From Treponema sp. (lineage in GTDB: Bacteria > Spirochaetota > Spirochaetia > Treponematales > Treponemataceae): a stretch of 64,000 nt of DNA. The notes beneath the pieces were generated by a model that was not told the origin of the DNA, did no database searches, and saw only the letters and a list, made by a program, of their open reading frames with translations. The translations under genes and the position numbers were made by a program. Shown here piece after piece: positions 9,493-17,521 of this stretch (positions are counted from its first letter, which is position 1; the number at the start of each line of letters is the position of its first letter). The stretch covers positions 43,720 through 107,719 of the forward strand of contig JAGCTZ010000057.1 in the NCBI GenBank assembly GCA_017963165.1, given 5' to 3'.

Positions 9493-11262
9493 ATACTGCG
9501 AATCATAAGTCTCCTTATAGAGACCCCCTTTCTTCAACAATTCCTCATGCGTGCCTTCTTCAGCAACACGCCCCTTCTCCAGCACAATAATCTTATCTGC
9601 CTTGCGAACCGCAGAAATGCGGTGTGCAATTATAAGCTTTGTCATACCGTGCAAATCTGCAAGAACCTTCTGAATATCCTGTTCGGTTTCGGTATCGAGC
9701 GCTGATGTAGAATCGTCCAAAACAAGCACCGGAGTCTTTCTTGCCAAAGCACGTGCAATTGTAATCCTCTGCTTTTGTCCGCCGCTAAGGCCTACACCGC
9801 GTTCACCAATTACGGTGTTTTCTTTTTCTTCCATCTTGTCTACAAATTCTGCAGAGTGAGATTTTTCCAGAGCAGCCCTAACTTGAGGCGCAGTCATAGA
9901 ATCACGCTCACCAAGACGGATGTTTCCTTCTATCGTATCGCTGAACAAAAAGATGTCCTGCATTACACAGGCAACCGCACGACGCAAAACAGAAAGTGGA
10001 AGCTCGCGGATATCAACACCGTCAATCTTTATGCTGCCGGATGTTACATCGTACATTCGCTTAAGCAGATTGATGATTGTAGTTTTCCCCGAACCTGTTG
10101 CACCCATAATTCCAAGCGTCTGACCTGCTCCAATTTTGAACGAAACATCATCAAGTATTGTACGCTCGCCAATTTTGTAGCTTACGTGGTCAAATTCAAT
10201 TTCGCCGCTAAGGTCATCTGTTGTAAAAAGCGCATCGGCAATTCCGTCTTCTGTTCCAGCCGCCAGAGGAGACTCGTCCGTAATCTGTGGCAGCTGTTCG
10301 TAAATATTGTTTATACGCTTAATAGAAGCCTTGGCTCTGGAAATACCGTTTGCAAGCCAGCCAATCATTTCAATAGGCCATACAAGTCCACCAACATATC
10401 CAAGCAAAGCCATAAGCTCACCAATTGTCAGCGGCGCACCACCAGCAAAAGGATTTCCCAGAATAATCATGAGACCGCCAAACAGACAGGTAAGTGAAGC
10501 AAGCAGCCTTGTAATAATCTGAATCTTTGGGTTGTACTTTACAAATACACGACTCAAATCAATGTTCAAATCATAATACTTCTGATTATGCTTATGGAAC
10601 TTACCAATCTCAAAACCTTCGCGTGCAAAAGCTTTTACAGTACGAACACCGGCCAGGTTTTCAGCGGCAGTATTGTTGAGCTCGGAGTTTTCCTGCTCAA
10701 GGTCGCCGAACAGAACATCAAGCTTGTTTTCCATCTTTACGGCAATAATTCCTGTTACAAGCATTCCAAGAATCGGAATTATAGAAAGCAGCCAGTTTAT
10801 ACGGATCATAAAGAACATTGCAATAATTGTTCGCAATGCAACTTCTACCGAAAGAATTGCCATAAAACAGGCAACATCCCAGATATGGTCTACATCGTCT
10901 TTTACACGGGACATAAGCTCACCCGAGTTTATTCCGTCAAAGAAGTTTGCAGACAAGCTCTGGATTTTGCCAAAAAGATCTATTCGTACTTCACTGGCAA
11001 TTTTACTTCCGCTGTAGTCGCAGATCCATTCCCTTGCATAACAGAAGAAAAAGCGGCCCACACCAATTCCAAGTATTGCCAGGAGCAGCATGTTTATAAG
11101 CTCCATCTTTCTTGCTATGAGGACATCATCAACTATGTGCTGCACGACAATAGGAAAAACCATGTCGAGCATTACACCAACCAGCATACAAATTGTAGCC
11201 AGAAAATATAAGAACGCGTATTTTTTAAAATACGACGCAAGATTAAATTTTGTTTGTTTCAT
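9490..11262 (-). CDS. ABC exporter half-transporter with degenerate ATPase site
   Basis: A 590-residue ABC exporter with a membrane domain (about 15-315) and an ATPase domain. Walker A is GATGSGKTT, the signature LSGGQKQR is canonical, and Walker B ends LVLDDST, so Asp replaces the catalytic Glu. That substitution is typical of the degenerate-site subunit in heterodimeric exporters. It is first in the gene pair, and its partner at 7474-9237 has the intact Glu. The gene ends in DSQY followed by a TAG that belongs to a heptamer array. Substrate unknown. Confidence 0.92.
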   Translation of the reverse strand: MKQTKFNLASYFKKYAFLYFLATICMLVGVMLDMVFPIVVQHIVDDVLIARKMELINMLLLAILGIGVGRFFFCYAREWICDYSGSKIASEVRIDLFGKIQSLSANFFDGINSGELMSRVKDDVDHIWDVACFMAILSVEVALRTIIAMFFMIRINWLLSIIPILGMLVTGIIAVKMENKLDVLFGDLEQENSELNNTAAENLAGVRTVKAFAREGFEIGKFHKHNQKYYDLNIDLSRVFVKYNPKIQIITRLLASLTCLFGGLMIILGNPFAGGAPLTIGELMALLGYVGGLVWPIEMIGWLANGISRAKASIKRINNIYEQLPQITDESPLAAGTEDGIADALFTTDDLSGEIEFDHVSYKIGERTILDDVSFKIGAGQTLGIMGATGSGKTTIINLLKRMYDVTSGSIKIDGVDIRELPLSVLRRAVACVMQDIFLFSDTIEGNIRLGERDSMTAPQVRAALEKSHSAEFVDKMEEKENTVIGERGVGLSGGQKQRITIARALARKTPVLVLDDSTSALDTETEQDIQKVLADLHGMTKLIIAHRISAVRKADKIIVLEKGRVAEEGTHEELLKKGGLYKETYDSQY

Positions 11263-11280
11263 AATTGTTAAAAATACTTT

Positions 11281-11367
11281 GTCATTGTCGGGCTTGACCC
11301 GACAATCTCAACTCTAAAAATCATTCCATCATGAATGAGATTCCCGTGTCAAGCACGGGAATGACAC
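11281..11367. repeat. Two-hairpin TGTCGGG / ATTCCCG repeat element
   Basis: Two hairpins in series: TGTCGGG-cttga-CCCGACA (about 11286-11304) and ATTCCCGTG-tcaag-CACGGGAAT (about 11340-11362), ending in GACAC. A second full copy lies at 59327-59393 and a half copy at 57634-57662. It fills the gap between the ABC and purN genes. This type of short hairpin repeat occurs in many bacterial genomes; here it may act as a transcription or mRNA stability element. Confidence 0.8.
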
Positions 11368-11375
11368 ATCGTTGT

Positions 11376-12005
11376 CTAGAATTTACTACACAAAAGTAGT
11401 AAACCTTCCAAAAGTGCTTCGTGCTCATGTGGAGCGATACGGGCGTATAAAGAATCGGGAGTGTCATCAGGCAAAACCGGAACCTTTTTCTGCAAAAGAA
11501 TCTGGCCACCGTCGCACACCTCGTTTACAAGATGAACGGTGCAGCCACTTTCTTTTTCATGGTTTGCAAGCACCGCTTCGTGAACGTGGTGCCCCCACAT
11601 CCCTACTCCGCCATATTTTGGCAGCAGCGCCGGATGTAAGTTTATAATTTTGTCTGAATATTCACTAAGAATCTTTCCTGCCAGAACTGTAAGGCAGCCC
11701 GCTTCTACAATCACCTGAGCACCAAACTTACAGCAGTCTTCAAGCATTGCATCGCTTACTGCTGTACGCTTTGTGTCTCTGTCTGCGGCCTGTGCAGCCT
11801 CTTTCCCCATTACGGCATAAGGACTTCGCACCGTTGTAGGAATGCCCGCTTTTGCAGCACGCTCAAGCGCAAAGGCATCCTTGTGGTCGCTGATTACACA
11901 CACAATTTTATAAGGGCACGAGTCTCCCTTTTCCTGCTCGTAATCAATCAGAGCCTGTAGATTTGTTCCGCCACCGCTAACAAGAACGGCAGTATTTATT
12001 CTCAT
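11376..12005 (-). CDS. purN: Phosphoribosylglycinamide formyltransferase
   Basis: Transfers formyl from 10-formyltetrahydrofolate to glycinamide ribonucleotide, the third step of purine synthesis. The 209-residue protein has the phosphate-binding loop SGGGTNLQALID, the catalytic Asn and His in INLHPALLPKYGG, and the Asp in NEVCDGGQIL, as expected for PurN. Length is normal. It is the last gene of the purE-purM-purN run, 27 nt after purM. Confidence 0.95.
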   Translation of the reverse strand: MRINTAVLVSGGGTNLQALIDYEQEKGDSCPYKIVCVISDHKDAFALERAAKAGIPTTVRSPYAVMGKEAAQAADRDTKRTAVSDAMLEDCCKFGAQVIVEAGCLTVLAGKILSEYSDKIINLHPALLPKYGGVGMWGHHVHEAVLANHEKESGCTVHLVNEVCDGGQILLQKKVPVLPDDTPDSLYARIAPHEHEALLEGLLLLCSKF

Positions 12006-12032
12006 ATTTATTTTCCCCTGTGACGGGTCACA

Positions 12033-13127
12033 TCAATCTTCAAATAATACACAATCTTTTTGACCGTGTACCTCACCCTGAGCATACTCAACACGTCCAA
12101 TAACGTATGCTTTCATGTCAGGACAATAATCCTTGTGGTATTTAGCCGCATTTGCATTAAACATTTCAACAATTGCATCAGCCTGCTTTGCATTTACCGC
12201 AAGAACAAATCCAATTCCCATATTGAATGTATTATAAATGGTAGCAAGATCTGCACCACGCTTAATAAGCTCGCCAAATACAGGAGGAATACTCCAGCTA
12301 TCCTTTTTGATAATGGAAATCAGCTGCTTTTTGCCGTCCTTAGCCTTTGGATACATGCGTGGAATATTTTCGTAGAATCCGCCGCCAGTGATATGAACCA
12401 TACCATGAACAGCCTTACGATATTTTTCAAGCACTTCCATTACAGGCTTTACATAAATACGTGTTGGAGTCAGCAGCATATCGCCAATTGTCTTTCCGGT
12501 TTCTTTTCCATCAAGAATAAACGGATCATCAAAATTGGTAACAAGCTTACGAACAAGACTAAAGCCGTTTGAATGAACGCCGGTAGAACTAAGTCCAATA
12601 AGCACATCACCGGCCTTAATATCCTGACCGCTAATCATATCCTTCTTTTCACCAACACCAACACCAAAGCCGGCAAGGTCATATTTTCCATCATCATAAA
12701 AATCAGGCATTTCTGCAGTTTCGCCGCCAAGCAAAGCGCAGCCGGTATCAACACAACCGTCTGCAACACCCTTTACCAGATCAGCAGCAACATCTGCATC
12801 AAGCTTTCCACATGCAACATAGTCAAGGAAGAACAAAGTCTGAACGCCCGAACAAAGAATATCGTTTACGCTCATTGCAACACAGTCAATTCCAACAGTG
12901 TCATATTTCTTCATCTTGAACGCAATATCCAGCTTAGTTCCAACGCCATCAGTGCCGCTTACAATAACAGGATTCTTATAACCCTTTGGCACCTCAAACA
13001 TTCCGTTAAAGCTTCCCAGTCCTGTCAAAAGTCCCGGAATTGCAGTTCTCTTTGCATGCTCTTTATATTTATTTACCGCGCGGTAACCTTCTTCTACGTC
13101 TACGCCACTTTCTTTGTAACTTGCCAT
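12033..13127 (-). CDS. purM: Phosphoribosylformylglycinamidine cyclo-ligase
   Basis: Closes the imidazole ring to make aminoimidazole ribonucleotide using ATP. The 364-residue protein shows the PurM/AIR synthetase blocks SGTDGVGTKLDIAF, VAMSVNDILCSGVQTLFFLDY, GGETAEMPDFY and SSTGVHSNGFSLVRK. Length is normal for PurM. The ATG at 13127 has GGAGCG upstream. In many bacteria purM directly adjoins other pur genes; here it is separated from purE by the heptamer-bounded element. Confidence 0.97.
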   Translation of the reverse strand: MASYKESGVDVEEGYRAVNKYKEHAKRTAIPGLLTGLGSFNGMFEVPKGYKNPVIVSGTDGVGTKLDIAFKMKKYDTVGIDCVAMSVNDILCSGVQTLFFLDYVACGKLDADVAADLVKGVADGCVDTGCALLGGETAEMPDFYDDGKYDLAGFGVGVGEKKDMISGQDIKAGDVLIGLSSTGVHSNGFSLVRKLVTNFDDPFILDGKETGKTIGDMLLTPTRIYVKPVMEVLEKYRKAVHGMVHITGGGFYENIPRMYPKAKDGKKQLISIIKKDSWSIPPVFGELIKRGADLATIYNTFNMGIGFVLAVNAKQADAIVEMFNANAAKYHKDYCPDMKAYVIGRVEYAQGEVHGQKDCVLFED

Positions 13128-13148
13128 TTTTCGCTCCTTGCAGTCGCG

Positions 13149-13574
13149 TTAGGTTTTAGGTTTTAGGTTCTAGGTGTTAGGGCCAAATTTAATTTTGCTA
13201 ACATCTTAGAAACTTCATCTAAAAGTCCTAATACTTCCTTAATATCTTCTTTACTTAAATACCCAATCTGCACACAGATTAAAAGTTGTGTTTCAAGCTC
13301 TGCTGCAGAACCTTTAGCTATACCTATAAAATGCCTGTATTCATTAATCGAATTTCTTGATTTACCTTCTGCAATATTACTTGGTATTGAAATTGCAGAC
13401 CTCCTCATTTGATCAATTAAAGAATATCTTTCTTCCTTGGGAAGTTTTTTTACTATACTATAGATTTGAACAACTAAATCCATAGATTTCTGCCATACTA
13501 TTAGGTCCTTATGACTTTCGACAGACATCTCTCCTCCTGACACCTAGAACCTAAAACCTAGCACCTAGAACCTT
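13149..13574. mobile_element. Heptamer-bounded element carrying a four-helix-bundle gene, inserted between purE and purM
   Basis: The left boundary (13149-13183) is five 7-bp units of the TTAGGTT type. The right boundary (13540-13574) is five 7-bp units of the (N)(N)ACCTA type. The two arrays are inverted relative to each other, so they look like degenerate terminal repeats. Between them is only one small gene. The purE stop codon and the small gene's stop codon both lie in the arrays. The arrangement resembles the intervening sequences of spirochaete and other 23S rRNA genes, which also carry this protein family between inverted repeats. Calling it mobile is an inference. Confidence 0.6.
13163..13528 (-). 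CDS. Four-helix bundle protein (S23/IVS-encoded family)
   Basis: A 121-residue protein beginning MSVESHKDLIVWQKSMDLVV, with LIDQMRRSAISIPSNIAEG and FIGIAKGSAAELETQLLI, the hallmark segments of the 'four helix bundle protein' family first found in 23S rRNA intervening sequences and related to the Avd accessory protein of diversity-generating retroelements. The start at 13528 is chosen because AGGAGG ends 4 nt before it; a Met five codons earlier has no such site. The last residues (LTPRT) and the stop are encoded by the flanking heptamer array. No reverse transcriptase or rRNA is nearby. Function unknown; the family is basic and probably binds nucleic acid. Confidence 0.88.
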   Translation of the reverse strand: MSVESHKDLIVWQKSMDLVVQIYSIVKKLPKEERYSLIDQMRRSAISIPSNIAEGKSRNSINEYRHFIGIAKGSAAELETQLLICVQIGYLSKEDIKEVLGLLDEVSKMLAKLNLALTPRT

Positions 13575-14050
13575 ACATCTAATTCAGCAAATGCCACTAA
13601 TTTAGCCCTAAAATCCTTAAGCTTTTGTGCTAAATCCTTGTCGTGCAGAGCGAGAATCTGCAAGGCAAGATAAGCCGCATTCTTTGCACTGTTGATTCCT
13701 ACAGTAGCAACCGGAATCTGTGGAGGCATCTGGACAATTGAAAGAAGCGCGTCCATTCCGCCAAGACCATTTGATTTATCAGAAACACACTCAAGTGGCA
13801 CACCAATAACAGGCAAAGTTGTAATTCCTGCAATTACTCCAGGCAATGCGGCCGCAAGACCTGCACCGGCAATAATAACCTGGGCACCGTCTTTTTCTAC
13901 CTGTTCAACAGTTTGCTTTAAAAGCGCACCTGCTCTGTGGGCAGAAATTATGTAAGCCTTGTAATCCACACCGAATTCGGTAAGAATATCGGCGGCCTTT
14001 TTCATCGTGTCTTTATCCGACTTAGACCCAAAAAAAATTGCTACTTTCAT
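13565..14050 (-). CDS. purE: N5-carboxyaminoimidazole ribonucleotide mutase
   Basis: Purine synthesis enzyme that converts N5-CAIR (or AIR plus CO2, depending on class) to CAIR. The 161-residue form starts MKVAIFFGSKSD and carries ISAHRAG, AGLAAALPGVIAG and VGINSAKNAAYLALQIL, all standard PurE blocks. The ATG at 14050 is preferred because it matches the family N-terminus. It has no ribosome-binding site but lies 6 nt after a TATACT box. A longer form from 14095 (preceded by AAGGA) would add MFVRDIKRFFHYTHF and cannot be ruled out. The stop codon is part of a heptamer array. Confidence 0.93.
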   Translation of the reverse strand: MKVAIFFGSKSDKDTMKKAADILTEFGVDYKAYIISAHRAGALLKQTVEQVEKDGAQVIIAGAGLAAALPGVIAGITTLPVIGVPLECVSDKSNGLGGMDALLSIVQMPPQIPVATVGINSAKNAAYLALQILALHDKDLAQKLKDFRAKLVAFAELDVRF

Positions 14051-14056
14051 AAAGTG

Positions 14057-14085
14057 AGTATAATGAAAAAACCGTTTTATGTCAC
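14057..14085 (-). promoter_or_regulatory. purE promoter, probably giving a leaderless mRNA
   Basis: On the minus strand, GTGACA (14080-14085) and TATACT (14057-14062) are 17 nt apart, a good sigma-70 match. The purE ATG follows 6 nt after the -10 box, about where transcription would begin. Confidence 0.6.
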
Positions 14086-14237
14086 GCACGAACATCAAGA
14101 CATCCTTATTATAAAATATTGAATTTAATAATGAAAAATGCTCCCGTGGGGAACCTGATTTAATAAGAATTTATTGGAATATCCTTAAAAACAATGGTAT
14201 AATAGTATAATTATAAATGTTTCTACATGGAGTAATT

Positions 14238-15275
14238 GTGTTTCTTAAGAATATTGTTGAAAAATATAACGAGCGTTATGCCATTCCATATATCGATTTA
14301 GCAGACTCAGGGGAATCTAACAGGCTGAATCTTGCTATCTTGGGGCCGTTTCTTTTTCTTTTTGGAATTCTGGATCTTTTTGTTATTTTTCTATTTCATT
14401 TACACAATCTTAGGGCACATCTGGTTTCTATAATCTATTTTACAATCTTTACAGTCTTTGGTGCTTTAGTTTGTATATTTTCCCACAGCAAAAAGCCAAT
14501 TCCAAGAGAAAAGGCTTATGTAAAAAAGACACTGCCATTTTATATGGTAATAATTATGGCTTTTGGAACAGCCGTATACAACTTCTACATACTTAAGCAG
14601 CCTTTTAATGGTGTGCTTGCTTTCTGTATTTCAGGCTTTCTTTCTATCTGTCTTTTTACATTTTCGCCAATATGTTTTTTACTTATAATGACTCCGGCAA
14701 TGGGAGTTATGGTTCCCGGAATCTATACCAACTTTGGTGTTACCGGGCTTATGGATTCAATCCTTTGTTTAATCCTTATATTCTGTGTTGCACTTTATAA
14801 AAGGCGCGAACTTAAAAAACACATAATGTTCCTTAAAAAACAGAAAAAGAGCCTCGAAGCAAAGACTTTTGGTAATTTTACACTCATGTACGAAAATCAG
14901 GTTGTAAAATTTTCCAGGACAAAAAGCATAGAATTTATGGGCTACCTTATTTATAAAAAAGGAAGCTCCGTTAATACAAAAGAACTCATTTCTGCCCTGT
15001 ATGGCGACCATGCCGATTCAGCCCGTTATGGCAGCAATCTTAGAAACCTTATTGTAGATATAAAACATACGCTCAATCAACTCGAAATCCAAAACTTTTT
15101 TATTGCAGAATATAATAACTTCCGAATCAATCCCGAAGTCATAAAATGCGACTATTATGATTTTCTTGAAGGAAAACCACAGGCCGTAAAAAGCTTTGCC
15201 GGCGAATTCATGAGCCAGTTCAGTTGGGCCGAAGAAGTCGCAGGCTTTCTGGAACAAAAAGCCTTGGCTAACTAA
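14238..15275 (+). CDS. Membrane-anchored SARP-like winged-helix regulator, copy 1
   Basis: About 345 residues. The N-terminal half (to about 190) has about six hydrophobic segments. The C-terminal part from about 210 (EAKTFGNFTLMYENQVVKFS, then GYLIYKKGSSVNTKELISAL, SNLRNLIVDIKHTL) resembles the OmpR/SARP winged-helix DNA-binding domain, and the end (AGEFMSQFSWAEE) resembles the start of a BTAD domain. It probably senses something in the membrane and binds DNA from there. Targets unknown. GTG at 14238 is preferred over the ATG at 14217, because GGAG lies 5 nt before it and the paralogue aligns from there. The next gene is a close paralogue 28 nt downstream. Confidence 0.7.
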   Translation: MFLKNIVEKYNERYAIPYIDLADSGESNRLNLAILGPFLFLFGILDLFVIFLFHLHNLRAHLVSIIYFTIFTVFGALVCIFSHSKKPIPREKAYVKKTLPFYMVIIMAFGTAVYNFYILKQPFNGVLAFCISGFLSICLFTFSPICFLLIMTPAMGVMVPGIYTNFGVTGLMDSILCLILIFCVALYKRRELKKHIMFLKKQKKSLEAKTFGNFTLMYENQVVKFSRTKSIEFMGYLIYKKGSSVNTKELISALYGDHADSARYGSNLRNLIVDIKHTLNQLEIQNFFIAEYNNFRINPEVIKCDYYDFLEGKPQAVKSFAGEFMSQFSWAEEVAGFLEQKALAN

Positions 15276-15303
15276 GTTTTAATTCTTTATAATTGGAATG
15301 TAT

Positions 15304-16329
15304 ATGATATTCAAAAAGTTTATTGATTATTACAAAGATAATTTTTACATTACTTACCAGGAATTAGCAGACACCGGTGAATCAAACAGACTTAACTCAC
15401 TTGTGGTAAGTTCTATTTTTATACTTTCTGATATAATCGATTTCATTCTTGTTTTCATTCTTTCTTTTTCACATTTAAGAGACCAGCTTCATTACATTAT
15501 CTATCTTAGCATCTATACACCACTTAATATTTTTATTTTTCTTTATTCAAGACATTCAAAAAACTCAGATTATATCAGAAAAACAATCCCTATATATCTG
15601 CTGCTTTTTGTCGGATTAAGTGCCAGTGTATTCAATTTTTATTTTATGGATTCGCCGCACAACGGCTTCATCACATATTATCTTGCAGGCTTTTTGTTTC
15701 TTATTATTTTTTCCAGCTCACCGATTATTTTTTTACTTGAGCTAATTCCTACATTGTTAATTCTTGTTCCGGGGGTTTACACGACCTTTGGATTACTGTC
15801 TACAATAGATGCTTTTGTAGTTACAGTCATCATGTTCAGTATAGCACTCTACAAAAGACATTACGAAAAAAAGCACCTTAGCCTTCTTAGAAAACAAAAG
15901 CGTACCCTTGAAGCAAAAACCTTCGGCAACTTTACGCTTATCAACGAAGGCCAGGTTGTAAAATTTTCGCGAACAAAGTCCCTGGAGCTTTTAGGTTATC
16001 TTGTTTATAAAAAAGGCAGTTCCGTAAAAACAAAAGAACTCATCACTGTTCTGTGGGGCGACCATGCCGACTCTGCCCGCTACGGCAACAGCCTTCGTAA
16101 TCTTATCGTAGATATAAAACGCACCCTTAAAGAACTCGAAATCCAAAGCTTTTTCATTGCCGAATACAACAACTTCCGAATCAATCCCGAAGTCATAAAA
16201 TGCGACTACTACGACTTCCTCGACAACGACCCCAAAGCCATAAAAAGCTTCGCCGGCGAATTCATGAGCCAATACCCCTGGGCCGAAGAAGTTGTCAACT
16301 TCCTGGAAATGAAGGCGTTGAAAAAATAG
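15304..16329 (+). CDS. Membrane-anchored SARP-like winged-helix regulator, copy 2
   Basis: A 341-residue paralogue of the preceding gene with the same order: ELADTGESNRLN near the start, about six membrane segments, a basic linker (LLRKQKRTLEAKTFGNFTL) and a C-terminal SARP-like winged helix. The DNA-binding half is much better conserved between the two copies than the membrane half, which suggests a shared DNA site but different signals. ATG at 15304 is preferred over 15298 because TGGA sits at a normal distance. Possible heterodimer with copy 1 is inference. Confidence 0.7.
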   Translation: MIFKKFIDYYKDNFYITYQELADTGESNRLNSLVVSSIFILSDIIDFILVFILSFSHLRDQLHYIIYLSIYTPLNIFIFLYSRHSKNSDYIRKTIPIYLLLFVGLSASVFNFYFMDSPHNGFITYYLAGFLFLIIFSSSPIIFLLELIPTLLILVPGVYTTFGLLSTIDAFVVTVIMFSIALYKRHYEKKHLSLLRKQKRTLEAKTFGNFTLINEGQVVKFSRTKSLELLGYLVYKKGSSVKTKELITVLWGDHADSARYGNSLRNLIVDIKRTLKELEIQSFFIAEYNNFRINPEVIKCDYYDFLDNDPKAIKSFAGEFMSQYPWAEEVVNFLEMKALKK

Positions 16330-16499
16330 CATCAATCGCGAAAAAGCAATCTAAGATTTTTATAAAATACTTCATTTTTTTTATCGAATTTTTGTAAGAA
16401 ATCCTGTTTTTTCTCTATATATATAATGTAAGAAAATAATTCCCTTCAAAATCGTGTGGCGAAGGAAATTATGTACAAAAATATATTATGAGGGAAAAT

Positions 16500-17411
16500 A
16501 TGCAAAATAATCGAGAGATTAAATCAAGTGTTTTCGCCGATTTGTTCGGTGATGATGAACTGGTGGGTAAGAAAAACTTTCTTGCTCTTTATAATGCAAT
16601 TCATGGAACAAATCTAAAGTATGATGAAACAAAGATTGAACGGAAAACTATTTCTCAAAGTCTGGTCAATACGTTCAATAACGATGTTAGCATGGAAATT
16701 AACGGCAAGCTTATTGTGTTTATTGAGCATCAAAGTACGGTCAACAGAAATATGCCGTTACGATTTCTGGAATACTTTGTACACATTCTGTATGGTATTG
16801 TTCCTGCAAGAGCAAGATACAAAAACGTTCTGTATAAAATTCCAAGTCCAGAATTCTATGTATTCTATAATGGCAAGAGAAAACCAATGAATGAAAGTGA
16901 ACTAAAACTTTCTGATGCTTTCTGCGTTCCACAAAAAGAGCCCTTGTGTGAACTAAAGGTAAATGTTGTAGACATTGGCGGTGAAGAAGGTTTAACATTG
17001 CCGATTGTAAAAAACTGTGTTATCCTTAAGGAGTATTGTGAATTCATAGGGATGATGCTTAAAGAAAAAGCCACCCTCCCAGAAAACTGCACAAATGAAG
17101 ATGCTCAGGTGGCTTTAGAAAAAGTAATCCGGGAATGCATAACCAAGAACATTCTTACAGATTACCTTACACGAAAAAGTACGGAGGTAATAAACATGTT
17201 TTTAGATGAATACGATTACGAAACTGATATTGCCGTAAAACAGGAAGAAGCAAAAGAAGAAGGTTTTGCAGAAGGTACGCAGCAGAAAGCTATCGAAGTT
17301 GCTATTGAACTTCTCAAAGAAAAAACTCCTCCAGAAACTATTGCCAGATGCGTAAAACTGCCACTCGAAAAAGTTCTTGAACTCCAGAAACAAATCGCTG
17401 AAAAGGCATAA
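16500..17411 (+). CDS. Rpn family recombination-promoting nuclease / putative transposase
   Basis: A 303-residue protein of the Rpn (PD-(D/E)XK, formerly transposase_31-like) family: FADLFGDDELVGKKNFLALYNA at the start, FNNDVSMEINGKLIVFIEHQS carrying the presumed D and E-x-Q catalytic residues, and NMPLRFLEYFVHILY. The C-terminal tail (EGFAEGTQQKAIEVAIELLK) is the usual helical extension. Rpn proteins are non-specific nucleases that raise recombination, and some act in phage defence. ATG at 16500 is chosen because GAGGG precedes it by 5 nt. No terminal inverted repeats were seen, so it is not called a transposon. Confidence 0.85.
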   Translation: MQNNREIKSSVFADLFGDDELVGKKNFLALYNAIHGTNLKYDETKIERKTISQSLVNTFNNDVSMEINGKLIVFIEHQSTVNRNMPLRFLEYFVHILYGIVPARARYKNVLYKIPSPEFYVFYNGKRKPMNESELKLSDAFCVPQKEPLCELKVNVVDIGGEEGLTLPIVKNCVILKEYCEFIGMMLKEKATLPENCTNEDAQVALEKVIRECITKNILTDYLTRKSTEVINMFLDEYDYETDIAVKQEEAKEEGFAEGTQQKAIEVAIELLKEKTPPETIARCVKLPLEKVLELQKQIAEKA

Positions 17412-17462
17412 AAAAACGAAGCAATCTACATGGCTTCTTGTGGAAATTAAAAAAACAAAAAA

Positions 17463-17500
17463 ATACCCGTGAAAACAAAAAATAACTTTTTCACGGGTAT
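17463..17500 (-). terminator. Hairpin terminator downstream of the lipoprotein operon
   Basis: Perfect stem ATACCCGTGAAAA / TTTTCACGGGTAT. On the minus strand it is followed by a T-rich run (complement of the A-rich 17450-17462), so it can terminate the operon ending at 17522. On the plus strand no T run follows the hairpin. Confidence 0.8.
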
Positions 17501-17521
17501 ACAAATTAAATTGATACTAAA

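Noticed and set aside
9775..10497. Long plus-strand reading frame antisense to the ABC gene
   Set aside because: Composition and codons follow the antisense of a conserved ABC transporter; no promoter or ribosome-binding site.
14100..14200. tRNA-like or riboswitch structure upstream of purE
   Set aside because: Only weak pairing; no cloverleaf or purine-riboswitch core could be drawn.
16500..17411. Insertion sequence around the Rpn gene
   Set aside because: No inverted terminal repeats or target duplications were found at either end.
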